NCBI GenBank assembly: GCA_947247005.1 | Contig: OX365956.1 | Location: 8,638,089 to 8,702,088, forward strand | Direction of reading: 5' to 3' | From: Spisula solida | Taxonomy: Eukaryota > Mollusca > Bivalvia > Venerida > Mactridae | DNA length: 64,000 nt | Shown: in pieces, positions 35,960 through 47,296 of the stretch | Layout: each line of letters begins with the position of its first letter | Numbering within the stretch: the stretch's first letter is position 1 | Notes under the pieces: generated by a model | What the model saw: only the letters and a program-made list of their open reading frames with translations | What the model was told of the DNA's origin: nothing | Database searches by the model: none | Position numbers and translations under genes: made by a program

Positions 35960-38058
35960 ATGGAGCACTATATGATATTTGTGGTTGTTTATATTGTCTG
36001 TAGCGTGTTATGGATCAGTGTTTGTGAGAGTAGAATGGATTGCGCACAAAACTATTTTGATGGCGGATCAACAAAAAGTGGAAAGTTATACTGCGGACGA
36101 GGTTTTCATGAATGCGGAGACTATGGTGATGCATGCTGTAACGAGTGAGTATAGTAAGGAGAATTTAACACGATTCTCGACCTTCTATTAGAATAATTGT
36201 TCAGCTGATGTATCATAATGTTGTATGTTTTCATTAATTATATTTTCATGTACATTTTGTATCTTTGTATACTCATGGGCATATTGTCTTATGTATTGCA
36301 AATAGACTGTAAAAACTGTATGATTTCATTAGTTGGAGGTATCACGAAGACGCTACAAACACAAATCTAAAGGACAGATTTTGCACGATTTGCTCGTGGA
36401 AATTTATATAGTCAACGCAAGAACCTTGTAAAATATTCATGTATAAAGGTCAGGATCAGGTCAATTTATCCGTGCTAAAGTTAATATATAACATATAAGA
36501 ACATATTTATTTGCCGATGACATACGTTTACGAATAAACTCGACAACCAATTAAGAATCGTATGTGATTAAATACTTTAATATACGAGCTTAAGTAATGC
36601 CGACACAGCATTAGCAGTCCGGGAACATTGTTGACAGTATCACGTACTTTGAGTCTAAATTATTTCAAAATTTAAATATACGAATTTAATAATATTTCCT
36701 AACGAGTTTTATATACGTTTGTATCATTTGATAACAAGTGTTATGTTTATCATATGACACCAATAACAATAAAACCCATCTTTCTGCTGTTAAACCGACT
36801 ATTTGCACACAACCATAATACAGAAAAAAGCATGATGCTCCGTAGTTAATCGGTTGTTAAAAACGGTCCAACCAATTAGATCACATCATATTAAACACTT
36901 CAGTAACAGGCGATATAATTGGCTATCCCTAGTCTCCAATTAAATAAGATCAATACTGAATATCACTCCTGTAGCGTATGAATTTACCACGAAGGTCATT
37001 TCAAAAACCCGTGAAATGAACCTTAAAATGAAGCTTGAAACCGTAGTCCGATCGCACTCAGGTTTCACAGGGTGTTGGAAAAGATCTTGTTTTTCGTGGA
37101 ACAAAATAATTCCTCCTAAAGCGGCGTTTATTTCATAGAAATTCACGTGGAAATAAAATACTAACGGCTGTTTTTGTTTTCGAAGTGCAGCAAATGTCGT
37201 CTTGGACCTATAGCCATTAGTGATGTAAAGTGGTATTACTGCACTGTAATGTATTTCTATTATGTATTTGTAGCATTGAAGCGTCTCCAGTACAACTTGT
37301 GTTAGTAATATTAGGTCCAGCTACAGTCATATCGTCCCTTGTATTAGTTGGTTTTGTGCTGAAAACTATTATAAGCACTATCAAAGAGGACAGGCTGGTC
37401 GATACGTAAGTATTAAATACTTGTTTAGTTCAAATAACAAACGCCAAACCATATTTGGGAGCCTTGAAATTTTGTATTTTAATTTAATAAAAGCTTTTTT
37501 GGAAAAGGAACAGTTACTGTTCTTTTTTATACAGAATGGCATTTTCGGTATTTAACCTCTAATATTTGATGCAGCCTTGTCCTTAACACTTCGCTGGCTT
37601 AGAAATATACAACTGTTATTATTTGAAATCTGCATGAAAATCGGACCAAACTGAAGTTTAAAAAGCTTGTTTTCCCACAAGTAAAGAGTAGTTTTCAGAC
37701 AGTTTTTTCTTGTTTTCTCAAACTATTGATTTTGTACTTATTACGACCTTTTAATTGTAAGCCAGCGACATGTAACAGGCTAAACACGGATCAAAACGCC
37801 GACGTTAAGCTGATGCTACAGTCGCTTCGAAGTTTTGCTTCCACACATATGCTCTTGGATGCTTTTGCAGAAAGATGCGTTTCGTCTTTTCGATTGAAAT
37901 AATGTAAAAATCCAAAACAATGTAACTTCGGTAATTTGAAGTGATGTCGTCGACATATAATGCTGAATTGGATTATCGTCACACCAGCAATTGTTTCTGA
38001 CAACATTCTATTCTTTTATTTCAGTACTCATCACCATCACAGTGCTTTCAGAGAATAA
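35960..38058 (+). CDS. Gene B: complete small Cys-rich single-pass membrane protein (STMC6/Shisa-like), 116 aa
   Basis: Three plus-strand exons give one uninterrupted frame. Exon 1, 35960-36144, begins 'MEHYMIFVVVYIVCSVLWIS', a signal peptide, then an ectodomain with spacing C-x16-C-x6-C-x6-CC; it ends GA|GTGAGT, phase 2. Exon 2, 37274-37405, follows TTTGTAG and encodes a short stalk (DIEASPVQ), one helix (LVLVILGPATVISSLVLVGF) and the start of the tail; it ends AC|GTAAGT, phase 2. Exon 3, 38025-38058, follows TTTCAG and encodes T-T-H-H-H-H-S-A-F-R-E and a stop. GTG at 35954 is not a plausible start. Compared with A, C and D it has fewer cysteines and lacks a terminal CC pair. No PPxY motif is seen in the tail. 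A poly(A) signal lies at 38545. Intron 1 holds an M1 MITE and intron 2 an M3 MITE. Exact family homology is inferred from architecture. Confidence 0.8.
36158..36215 (+). repeat. B/D intron block 1 (gene B copy)
   Basis: 'gagaattt..acgattctcga'+'ccttctat' and 'ttcagctgatgt' match 48437-48500 in gene D intron 1, same orientation. In gene B it begins 13 bp past the exon 1 donor. In gene D no cysteine exon precedes it. Confidence 0.65.
36345..36480 (-). repeat. Dispersed repeat family R2, reverse fragment
   Basis: Read on the minus strand it contains the R2 elements seen at 58495-58600 ('gacctgatcctgacc', 'caaggttcttg', 'tttgtgtttgta'). It lies in intron 1 of gene B. Confidence 0.5.
36866..36970 (+). 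repeat. B/D intron block 2 (gene B copy)
   Basis: 'ccaattagatcacatcatat'+'taaa', 'cagtaacaggcgatata', 'ttggctatcc' and 'ctgaatatcactcct' match 49637-49735 in gene D, same orientation. In B the next exon is the TM exon; in D the next exon is a cysteine exon. Confidence 0.75.
36985..37249. mobile_element. MITE family M1, diverged copy in gene B intron 1
   Basis: It shares the loop 'caggtttcacagggtgttgg', the 'catagaaattcacgtggaaa'+'taaaatac' arm and the terminal 'ggtattactgcactg' with 25825-26215. The left terminus is eroded. It ends only 24 bp before the TM exon of gene B. Confidence 0.65.
37590..37768. mobile_element. MITE family M3, copy in gene B intron 2
   Basis: Ends 'ttcgctggcttag' and 'ttacgaccttttaattgtaa'+'gccagcga' match 24518-24759. 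The interior also shares 'tgcatgaaaatcgga'. Confidence 0.7.
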
Positions 38059-38071
38059 TGACAAACTACAT

Positions 38072-38110
38072 TCAAATTATGACATCAAATTATGACATCA
38101 AATTATGACA
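38072..38110 (+). repeat. 13-bp repeat x3 in the gene B 3' UTR
   Basis: 'tcaaattatgaca' is repeated three times without change, 13 bp past the stop codon of gene B. Confidence 0.9.
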
Positions 38111-38544
38111 TCTGTTACATTTTCAACGTCAGCTTTCGTATGCAGCCTCCGTGTAGATAACTGCAGAGTGAGAACAATGCGGCTCAACATGCAACTACTT
38201 ATGGTGGTCAAACAAACTTCTCTCTCATTGGAGAGAAATATATATTGTAAAGCAGATTAAATTTTTGAGGACCATACGGAAGATGCATTATTGTAAATAT
38301 GTTAGCCTCGTAAAACAAAGACTTTACTTACTTACTTACTTAATTACTGACGGACGGACACAATCACATTAAGTCCTCAAATGTACATCATAGACCCGTC
38401 GCACGACAATTGTGAGCGGGGTTTTACTCACTAAAGTGTCTATCAGCTATCTATATATTTATATTTTTTTACATTGTATGTTACTGTTATAACTATTCCC
38501 TGTGAGGATCATGTAACATAAGGAATTGTATATATTATTTTGGA

Positions 38545-38550
38545 AATAAA
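38545..38550 (+). terminator. Poly(A) signal of gene B
   Basis: AATAAA about 490 bp past the gene B stop codon, the first perfect signal after the coding end that I noted. It implies a 3' UTR near 0.5 kb. Confidence 0.5.
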
Positions 38551-38559
38551 ATGTGTTTA

Positions 38560-39435
38560 AACTGACAATTACCTATATATTTATCGCACAACTTGCGGTC
38601 CAGCAGTGTGCAATAAATATTGAAATTAGTTTGTCGCGACGTAAGCCAATCCATGCCTTGACCGGCTCATGACGACAGGAAAATTATACTAACATCGCCT
38701 TGACGTCGAGCTCATTGCACTGCGGAATTTTGTCTAAGCCTTATGCAGCGTACTTCATCATTTTGGATGATATTGAGCGTTATGTGATAAATAGAATCCT
38801 ACATTCCTGCTCATTACATACGAGTTTTATATAACTCGTCGACAAAAACAATATGACACTCGGCAAAACCTCATGTCGTATTATTTTGTCTATTTGTTTG
38901 TAATGAGCACTCATGCTAGATCATCTATATACTGTACATGTTTACTGTCTTGGATCGTGAATGTAACACAATACATTACCATAGTCAGCTCAGCTCACAG
39001 GACAACCATTCCAATAAATGAGAAATACAATGTATATTGACTCTTTACTCTACCACGAGGTGTGTAAGTGAGATTGTTCTAAAATTACATAATTATGAAA
39101 GAAGGTAAATGTGGAACGAAAACAATAATACAGTTCACACAATAGTTAGTTTAAAGAGTTTTTATTACCAATAAATGACAATCACCGCGTATAAACCAAA
39201 TCACTGTATATAAATGACAATCACCGCGTATAAACCAAATCACTGTACCGCTTTTTGGGATACTATACTATACTTCCACTTGTATGACTTATTGTGATTG
39301 GAACATCAGGTGATTTCTTAACACTGTTTTTGCAAGACTATACAATTCAACGTGTACACCTTAATGCGATAACCGGCGGTTGACTCGTTTATACACCGTG
39401 ACAATGATAACAATGCAAGAATAGACATCATATTA
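38560..39435. other. Intergenic between B and C, with a 39-bp tandem duplication
   Basis: A 39-bp unit starting 'ataaatgacaatcaccgcgt' occurs twice in a row (39171-39209 and 39210-39247). Nothing else was recognised. Confidence 0.6.
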
Positions 39436-39735
39436 AGGGAACAATTATTTGCTATCCAAGAAATATAGGATCCTTTTCAGCAGCTGTGCCGTTTTGTCTA
39501 ACACCCGGCGAAACGATGGAAAAAACAGGTTTCACAGGGTGCTGGAAAAAAACGGTCAAGCTGCTGAAAGAGATATTGTATTTCGTTGAAAGCAAATAAT
39601 TTTTCCCTTTGCGTGGCGAATGTTTGATAAAAATCGATGAAGAATTAATACTTATGGCTGTATTTGTGTTTCAATGTTTACAAATTTCTACTTGTAACTG
39701 TAGCCAAAAGTCACGTGATATTGATACCATGGCAT
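39436..39735. mobile_element. MITE family M1, copy lacking its left end
   Basis: It shares the loop 'caggtttcacagggtgctgg', 'aaaatcgatgaagaatta' and 'acaaatttctacttgtaact'+'gtag' with 25825-26215. The left terminal arm is missing. Confidence 0.7.
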
Positions 39736-39783
39736 GGGCCATGAGAGCATAAATAAAGTATACTTTACACAATTTACACTATA

Positions 39784-39931
39784 GGACTTTTCGACTGGGC
39801 TGTTTCGTGAAGCAGGTTATAGTCTAGTTCCAAGCCAAAGCTTACATTGCTACTTTAGTACTACTACATTAAAATTTGGAACGAGGACTAGACTATAATC
39901 TGCTCCACAAAATAGCCCAGTCGAAAAGGCC
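39784..39931. mobile_element. 148-bp foldback MITE
   Basis: 'ggacttttcgactgggctgt' at the left is inverted as 'agcccagtcgaaaaggcc' at the right, continuing inward through 'ttatagtctagt' / 'actagactataa'. TA flanks both ends (39782-39783 and 39932-39933). Confidence 0.8.
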
Positions 39932-39933
39932 TA

Positions 39934-42539
39934 ATGACACATCAAAATGACACTATTTAACCACGTGCAATCAAACACGTGTACACACACTAAAACATAA
40001 CAACAGACGGTAAAAAATAAGCAAGGGAGAAAGATGAGTGGTTATAGAATGGTTTCGCTTATCACAGTTGTCAGTGTGTATACGGGTATACAAGAAGACG
40101 AAAAACGAAATATTCCTAAATAGCACATGAATCGGTACGTTAAATAACTCCCTGCAAACACACAGTCATTACACATATGTATTTTATAAGTGTTTTAGTT
40201 ACTGCCAGGGTTGGAAAACAATTATGAGTCAAACTCCATGACGTAACGTCAAAAGGTGAAGCAAACTCGAATCATACTGATCAGTATCCATTGTCTTTAG
40301 TACTTACGCTACCTTTGTTAACAAAACGCTGTTCGACGTCAAATGACGTTGCATTTGTGTGCCTTACCTTGTGACGTTATGTCTCTGTTTCCTCCTGCAA
40401 TACGTGACGTGACGTCAGGGCACATGCTGACAATTTAGACGTTTGTTATATGTTTATTCGCTTTTATAATATGCTATCAATCGATTTAAAAGGTGTATCA
40501 GTAAAAATAACAGTGGAAATAACGATGAAAGGAACCTTATTTTTTTCAATGTTTTAGAATCTGGTTCTAGTATCGTGGAGAAAAGAAACGTAACGTCAAC
40601 AGCACCGGACACTGTGACATTCCCATTTCAACGTATATTTTCAATTAAGCCAATCAGGTACTATTTTTAGAGAAAAATGAAGCATATAATAAACCAAAAA
40701 TGTGTTCGTTCTTGGTGCAAGATTAAATTTTATTTCGATCGTGATCGCAGAAAATTATTTTTTTTATTCGTGACTACGCCACTCGCGAAACTGTTGATTT
40801 TCTTTGATCACTCGGTGAAATAAAAGTCGACCTTAACACAAGAATCAAGAAATATCGTCTATTTATAACTTCATTTCACAGCAATGTTTCAGTTATACAT
40901 GTTAATGGTGGCAGATTCCATTACTGGACTGAGTGCTAACCAGTACTAACTTAACCTATCACAAGGAACCAGCAACTTCTCCATATAAATCTAGACTCTG
41001 ATTGGTTGTAGTAGCATGCTGGCGTCAATATTTTATGTACTTGGATGCATATTTTATATCACACGAAAATAAATACTGTCTAACATAAATTAAGTTAGAA
41101 CCACGATTACATGCAAGAACAGTAGACAGGTCACGCAATTGAACTACTTGGTAAACGAGAACGAATGAAAGACATTTTGCATAATTCGTCATTCATGTGT
41201 GTTTTCCATCCATCTGTCACTTCATTTTCACGAATATGTGTTCTTTCTCACTTTGTCAAGCAGATTTACATTTTAATATATGTGTACTATGAGAGTGACG
41301 TTGTAGTTTATGTGTACACAAATTATGACAACCATTGAACAGGTAAGGTCAACGTGTATAGTATGGTTTTAGTTTAGCATTGGAATAATATATGTCGGGA
41401 TAATCATTTATAACTGGTTTACACCGTTATATTGGAATCGGCCCCTGTTCATTCTATTATTATTCTTACTGGACAGTAGCTTCACGTATAGTATAAGTAT
41501 TGTCCAGTTAGGATGATAATAGAGGTACACAATCGTCCAGGACACTATTACGTTATAAAACCAAGAAAATTGTAAGACTTATACAGACGTCTATAGCTTC
41601 AGTGATGAATTGAAATACATGTGCTATATTTTCTCTACCTGTGCAGGCCGTTATTGTAATAGTTTGTGTACACATAAAATAGAACGTCACTCTCACATTA
41701 CCCTAACTTTATAGTAGCGCACACGTATGTTTCGTAAACTCCCCATAAAGTCAACTAAAAGGCATTTAATAAACAACACGAATATCACGGTAGAGCGTTC
41801 CTCGAAAATAGAGGAGTATAAGTAACACAGCACTACTATTGATGCAAGTTTTGTGGTTTGGGCACAGGAATGACTTGACATACTAAAACTGGATTTATAA
41901 AACAATATCCACAATGCTTTTTTTGCTGTTCGTTTCTTTGATCACTTTTTGAAAAACAGATGACTCTCGTCTGAAATAAAAAAGAGAAAACATTCTTCTG
42001 TAAAACATGTTAGGTAGATCGAAACATTACGTCTAGCTAGAAGACAAAAAAGCGCCCAGTGAGCGGCTATCCCGCGCATCATAGGCCCTTGCAACTTTCT
42101 CAGAGCTCAGACCCAGGTTTTCAAAGGCTTGATCGTCTAGCCAACACTTTCCACAGCCGGTTAAAACCCGAAGCATCTCAACTTCAGCTGAACCTCATCT
42201 CAAATTTTATCATGTGTCTTGTTATTTCCATGAGTGGCTGGGCTCAAAATAGGCATCACAACCCAGAAAATCATTCTGAGTTAATACCAGTAAAGCATCA
42301 AGAGCTCTAAGATCCGATATATCTAAAACACCGACTCTAATTTGATATGAACTGAGCGATTACAACCAGTGTGCATTACTTTATCGTCGTACAGTACGGG
42401 TTCGAATCCCACTATATGTACAAACGATTTATAAAATGTTTATTCCATAGTTGGATATCTAAAGAATGTCTCGTCAGGCAAACTTGATACCGGCTCGGTT
42501 GTGGATCAGATGAGGTTGGGTGTTACTGTAGATTAAGTG
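39934..42539. other. Intergenic, no supported exon
   Basis: It holds a TGACGTCA at 40410-40417 and a small hairpin at 41455-41526 (22-bp arms with four mismatches around 'actggaca..tgtccagt'). A lone tRNA-type B box 'gggttcgaatccc' lies at about 42399. A tail exon of gene C could lie at the right edge; none was identified. Confidence 0.4.
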
Positions 42540-42800
42540 CGGATCGGATGTGGATCGGTGTGGATTAAGTGTGGATTAAGTGTGGATCGGAAGAGGATCA
42601 GATCTGGAGCTGGTGTGGATTAAGTGTGGATCGGAAGAGGATGAGATCTGGATCGGAAGAGGATGAGATCTGGATCGGGTGTGGATTAAGTGTGGATCGG
42701 AAGAGGATCAGAAGTGGATCGAATTTGGATCAGAATGGGTCGGAAGGGGATCAGATGTGGAACCAGGTGTGGATTGGGTGCAGGATGGGTGTGGATCTTG
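42540..42800 (+). repeat. Irregular GGATC-rich repeat
   Basis: 'gtggatcggaagaggatcag' and shorter 'gtggattaagtgtggatc' modules recur with variable spacing. The open frames on both strands across it have the periodic composition of the repeat and are not called. Confidence 0.7.
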
Positions 42801-43040
42801 TACAAGAGTGTCAGCAGTCAGGTGGTAGTGCATCGATAATTCAACAATTAGCGTTATATTGGGCAATATGATAAAATATTTTTGAGCCATAAAAAGATGC
42901 GGTGTTCTTCAAACCGACAATCACTGCAATATAATTAACTAAAGTATGCATTAATTGGACATTCAGCGATGATTTGAATCTGTCTCATTACAATATATAG
43001 TCCGTTTAATCAGGTATTTCACTTATATACAAACAATGCA

Positions 43041-43150
43041 ATCTCATCACATTGTACGTGGCGACCCGGGTTCAAATACGGTCGGAGGCACTTATATGTC
43101 TGCCATATTTCAACAGAGAGCTGAATGGCAAATTAAGGTTATGCTCGGCT
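43041..43150 (+). repeat. tRNA-like dispersed repeat R3, copy 1
   Basis: A B-box-like 'gggttcaaatacgg' is followed by 'aggcacttatatgtctgcca'+'tatttcaacag' and 'tgctcggc'. The same order recurs at 50050-50135 ('aggcactcatatgcctgcca'+'tatttcagcag', 'tgctcggc'). It is probably a decayed tRNA-derived SINE. Confidence 0.5.
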
Positions 43151-43233
43151 CGGCTTAACGGACGCATGTCTTAAAATAAACTGTATAAGACTGTACCACA
43201 ATGTGTCTCACAGAATGTCACACATGTCCTCAC

Positions 43234-44812
43234 CTTCCTTATCGTTGCAATAAGTGGCTCCACAGATCACCAGGGTCAGTATACCAAGCACAAACAGAGC
43301 CGAGCCATTTAATATCAGTCCCAACCACTCCGCGTTAGTGTATAACACGGAATAATTTCTGAAAATAAACAAATAAAGTTATGAACAAGTAAACACTGCA
43401 ACATTAGTTTGTCATATTCGAGTTCATAATATGATGTTCTACATATCCTTAACGCTACCATAGCGTACTAATGCAGACTGGTCGGGATGGCCATTTCGGC
43501 CTTCCGTATATTTCGACCTAAATTCCCAAATTCGGGAATTTTGTTGACATGGGTTAACACAGGCATCCCAGACCAAACGATATTACGGGCTTTAAAGAGG
43601 ACTTTGAAAGTTGGTTTTCCAAAACTGAAATTACCTTAAATGGTATTGGATTAATAAGTGTGAATATTTTGAACACTTTTCAGAAATGTCGATGACAGCT
43701 GACTCATTAAAATTTCATCTAACCAACCCATTTAGGCAATTCGCCCATAAAAAACTCAATGAACTAGTTTCAACTATAAAGGGGGACTGAAATACCTAGT
43801 TTTAGCAGAGACTAAGAATAACAGTAAATAAGTAATATCATGCATCTGCATAAATTATGTTTGACGGTAGTAAGCAAAAATAATATAAGTAATTGGGTAC
43901 CGGATGAACTGTCGCAAATTTTTTAAAAAAAATAACTAAAACTACACTAAGTCAAAATTCCATAACTCTAGCTACAAACGAACCGGATAGGGTACGAATA
44001 GCGCGAACGATTCATAAAGCAGACGAAACACTATGGTCTCGAATCTCGGCGCGGAATGTGTAAACAACACCGCTTGGAAAAGGGTTGTTCTAACGATAGA
44101 CGCAAAATATTTAGCCGAAGATCTGAGGTAAATTTAATGGATGAAACGTCGATCAATACTCTTTATCAATGCAAACTATTGTAAACAGTGAAAAATAAAT
44201 ATATTATAACAGGAGTTTGTTGCTAAACTGTAATATGAACATTATGAAACCAAACAGTAAGTTTCGTCTGCTTAACCAGGTACTGTAACAGCGACATTTT
44301 TATCAACCATCAGAAACCATTAGTCATTTTACAGCGCGTAGGAATTTACTCGCACAAAAACATTTACTCACAGAAGAAACATTTCAAAATTTCTCGCAAT
44401 ACAAAGAAATAAAAAATAATTCAATTGCTAGGGACAAATGTTCTTAAAAATGATTGAAAATTATAATTTTGGTTTAGAGGATGAATTGGTCGTGGAGAAA
44501 TTACATGGGTAAAATCGTAGTGATTTCTAAAGTTGGTATGTAACAATACTAGGGGGGAAATCCCCTAAGTAAAAATGAAGGAAATAAATTCGTAGATTAA
44601 GAATTAAACGTAGTTTACCCGTCAAAACAACATCCATTTTCACAACATTTGTAAGGTGAGCGGCAAAACACCCAAACACTGTTGTCTCCTTGAATTTGGC
44701 AAGATGTCAAAGCGCCATAATAGGAATAAGAATCCAACGCACAGTCGACGTCGTAGCAACAGATTTCGTGAAAACATATCAAGACTAGCACAGCAATAAT
44801 AGATATTTTCAT
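43234..44812 (-). CDS. Gene C: small Cys-rich single-pass membrane protein (STMC6/Shisa-like), 3' end not found
   Basis: Exon 1 (44812-44619, minus) begins 'MKISIIAVLVLICFHEICC', a signal peptide, then 'YDVDC'. Ectodomain spacing is C-x13-C-x11-C-x5-CC-x3-CC. It ends GG|GTAAAC in phase 2. Exon 2 (43358-43234) follows TTTTCAG, begins 'GNYSVLYTNAEWLG', contains one helix (LILNGSALFVLGILTLVICG) and 'ATYCNDKE', and ends GAAG|GTGAGG in phase 1. At least 106 residues; tail exon(s) not identified. The phase pattern (2, then 1) equals that of genes A and D. It is head-to-head with gene D, start codons 2485 bp apart, almost the A/B distance. Intron 1 holds the 0.4-kb block also found next to gene A. 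Function is unknown; architecture suggests a membrane adaptor or receptor-modulating protein. Confidence 0.75.
44160..44570 (+). repeat. Block shared with the gene A locus (A/C block)
   Basis: Counterpart of 30391-30760, lying between the ectodomain and TM exons of gene C. Confidence 0.8.
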
Positions 44813-45564
44813 TATTTTAGTTTAAGTTAGAGGCTCAGTAAATATCTAGTCAATATCCACAATTGACAAAATTATCATGTGATATTACATGTTAATACAC
44901 ACAAGGTAGTAGAGACAATTAAATCAGATTTAATTGTTAAAGGTAGATACTCATTATCTGACGTGCGTTCAAAGAAGGATTATGTGACGATATGTTTCGT
45001 CACGTTTCGTACGTGTGGTTCGTTGAATACTGTTAAAATATGGTTTGTCACGTGAGCGAATGTTTGCTAACCATAGGCCGAGGTGGTACGTGCGCCTTAG
45101 TTGGTGTATCGTACCAAAATGGCTGATAGAGACTAACAATGAAGTGTGAATTGTAAAAACCCGTGCATCCGTACATGTTTCGAACAGAGAACAGAAGAGC
45201 GGGGTTTTACACGTTCAAATTGTTTGTGGCAAACAGAGCGTTCAACGAAGGATTAAAGCGACAAGTTTTCCTTGAACACACGACATCTATGTACCAAACC
45301 TCATTTAAAATCTCTCTAAGAATACGCGCAACGCTATGATAGGTAATGCTGCTAATGCGAGTAGAAGTATTGGCTATTTTATTAAGTCTTTGCCGTAGTC
45401 CAAACAAAACAATACGTGTTTGGATAATTGTATTAGATAGAGAATAAACAAACAAGTCGAAAAGGTCATGTGAAACATAACCATATCATAATTACTTAGA
45501 AGTTGGGTCACACTACTAGTATTGAGAACTATAGGTTTGTCTACGTCACATGTGTTTGCACTTT

Positions 45565-45770
45565 TAGTAACTGAAACTAGGTCTTTTAGCCTTTAGACAG
45601 TTGGGTCTTATGGCGAGGAAGTTCATTTTCTCGTTTAGTTATGGGTTGGACATTGTGCCGTGTAATTATGGCATGTGATGCGTTTATGTTTTCTGTGCTC
45701 GGCTGTATAAGTTGAGTGCTGCCTTCCCTGTCCTATTTTCTATTATCTTCTTCAGTCAAGTTGAGTATCA
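45565..45770 (+). repeat. Dispersed repeat family R1, copy 4
   Basis: 'tgtgctcggctgtataagtt'+'gagtgctgccttccctgtcc' matches copies at 11640, 19190, 29980 (reverse) and 50890 (reverse). Confidence 0.65.
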
Positions 45771-46599
45771 CCTGTGTTAGCCAAATAAGCCAGCATGAGT
45801 GGATACATACAGCATAATTACAACATGACGGGTATATGTTAAGGTATTACATCACATTCTCGGCCAATTTATCTAATTTCTACTGGGTTAATAACCTTTT
45901 GATGCTACATGATGACAGAATGGCAAGTTGTTGTCATGAAACTGAAACTATTTTACCATATCTGGGTAACAAATGTGAGCATTGTGAGTTATTCTTGTCC
46001 AGAGAAATAAACAGCGGCACCGCGGGAGGAGATTGACACTTAGATATATCGATACCAAAGCGCATGCACCGACATTGTTTTAGCTCGTGTCAACAATGAG
46101 AAATACCCCTACCATTATTGTGTTTTATGAATAATGAAACATTTTATAACAACATAAACAACGATACAATATTTTAGAGTTCGTCTTTATGTGAATCAAG
46201 GCATTAAATCGATTTTTTTCTCAAAAATGTTGACCAAAATACGGTAAATACACCTTTAACGTAACCGTTGTTCTTTGTAGATAGATTTGTATATTGTGTG
46301 TATTGAAACCTTACAATGTTTTGTTCTGATGAATACGTCTTGATTGAAGATTATATTTACTGGTGTAACAATGTACCAAACTGCAGTGTGTTATGACATT
46401 ATTTTAATTATCTAAACTTTGTGTAATTCGGAATTAATTGGAGTTTGAAAAAGGTAAGATTTTTACATTGTTGATATAAAACGCATTACAATGATTAAAT
46501 ATTAATAACTGGTGGTCAATTTTATTGTCTAATATCCGTGGTTGGAATTTCGTCAAAACGAATAGGGTTCTATATTCCGGGGTGTTGTATCCGAAGTAC

Positions 46600-46880
46600 A
46601 TGTCTCGGAAAGGTTGCGGTACAAACCTCAAAATCAATAGGAGTAATCTACTGTTGATGACCAACCTCCATGTAAAGTTAGAAGATCCTAGGGCAAAGCG
46701 TTCTTGAGTTATTGAACGGAAATCATCTGACAAGTCAGAAATGGTGAAGGTCACTGTGTCACCTACTAACCTTAACATCAATAGGGATCATCCACTGTGG
46801 ATGACCAACCTTCATGCACAGTTTGAAGATCCTAGGTCAAAGCGTTCTTGGGTTATTGAACGGAAACCATTTGCGACCCA
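46600..46880 (+). repeat. About 144-bp unit repeated twice
   Basis: 'atcaatagg', 'gatgaccaacctccatg', 'agaagatcctaggg..aaagc' and 'gttcttgagttattgaacgg'+'aaa' occur in the same order twice, starting near 46632 and 46777. This phrase type is common in mollusc repeats (from memory). Open frames on both strands here reflect the repeat. Confidence 0.7.
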
Positions 46881-47039
46881 CATTTGCAAAGCAACATACC
46901 CCCTCATCATAGATGGGGGGGGGTCATAACAACGTACTTTCATTGGTGCAAGGCGACTTAAACTCTGAAAACGAACACTATATGAATTGTATCAAAATTC
47001 ATTTCTGTTATTGTTAAAAAAATACGTTGTTGTTTATCA

Positions 47040-47047
47040 TGACGTCA
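47040..47047. promoter_or_regulatory. CRE-type octamer upstream of gene D
   Basis: TGACGTCA, 250 bp before the gene D start codon, within the divergent C/D promoter region. Its position makes it the best placed of the ten octamers in the window. Confidence 0.35.
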
Positions 47048-47296
47048 AAGAAAGAAGTGACACTGTGCGGTGGATAATGTAAGAGTAATAATAGTCGAGT
47101 CTCGAGTTTGATCCACTTATTTAGTAGATTGAATGGCTGGAAAAATGGAATAATAGGTTATATGTATTATTATATAAGTCTTTAAATGACATATCGCTAT
47201 ATTTTTTGTAGATTAAAATTAAGTCATTATTACAAACAACATCTGATCGCACAATCTGTTGCATTGAAAATACATCTGGAAATAAGGAATTATACA

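Larger units (their letters stand above)
44813..47296. other. Divergent intergenic region between genes C and D
   Basis: It should hold both promoters of the C/D pair. It contains the R1 repeat (45565-45770), a bivalve-style tandem block (46600-46880), a run of ten G at about 46915 and a TGACGTCA at 47040-47047, about 250 bp upstream of the gene D start. No coding exon was seen. Confidence 0.5.

Noticed and set aside
42345..42420. tRNA gene from the perfect B-box 'gggttcgaatccc'
   Set aside because: No A box, no cloverleaf and no closing acceptor stem were found. Probably a decayed tRNA-derived repeat.
42569..42890. 100-codon and 60-codon frames as a tail exon of gene C
   Set aside because: Sequence is the irregular GGATC repeat. 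No acceptor in the required phase was found.
46434..46929. Open frames on both strands (115, 60 and 62 codons)
   Set aside because: They lie on a 144-bp tandem repeat, and the plus-strand frames repeat the same translated phrase.
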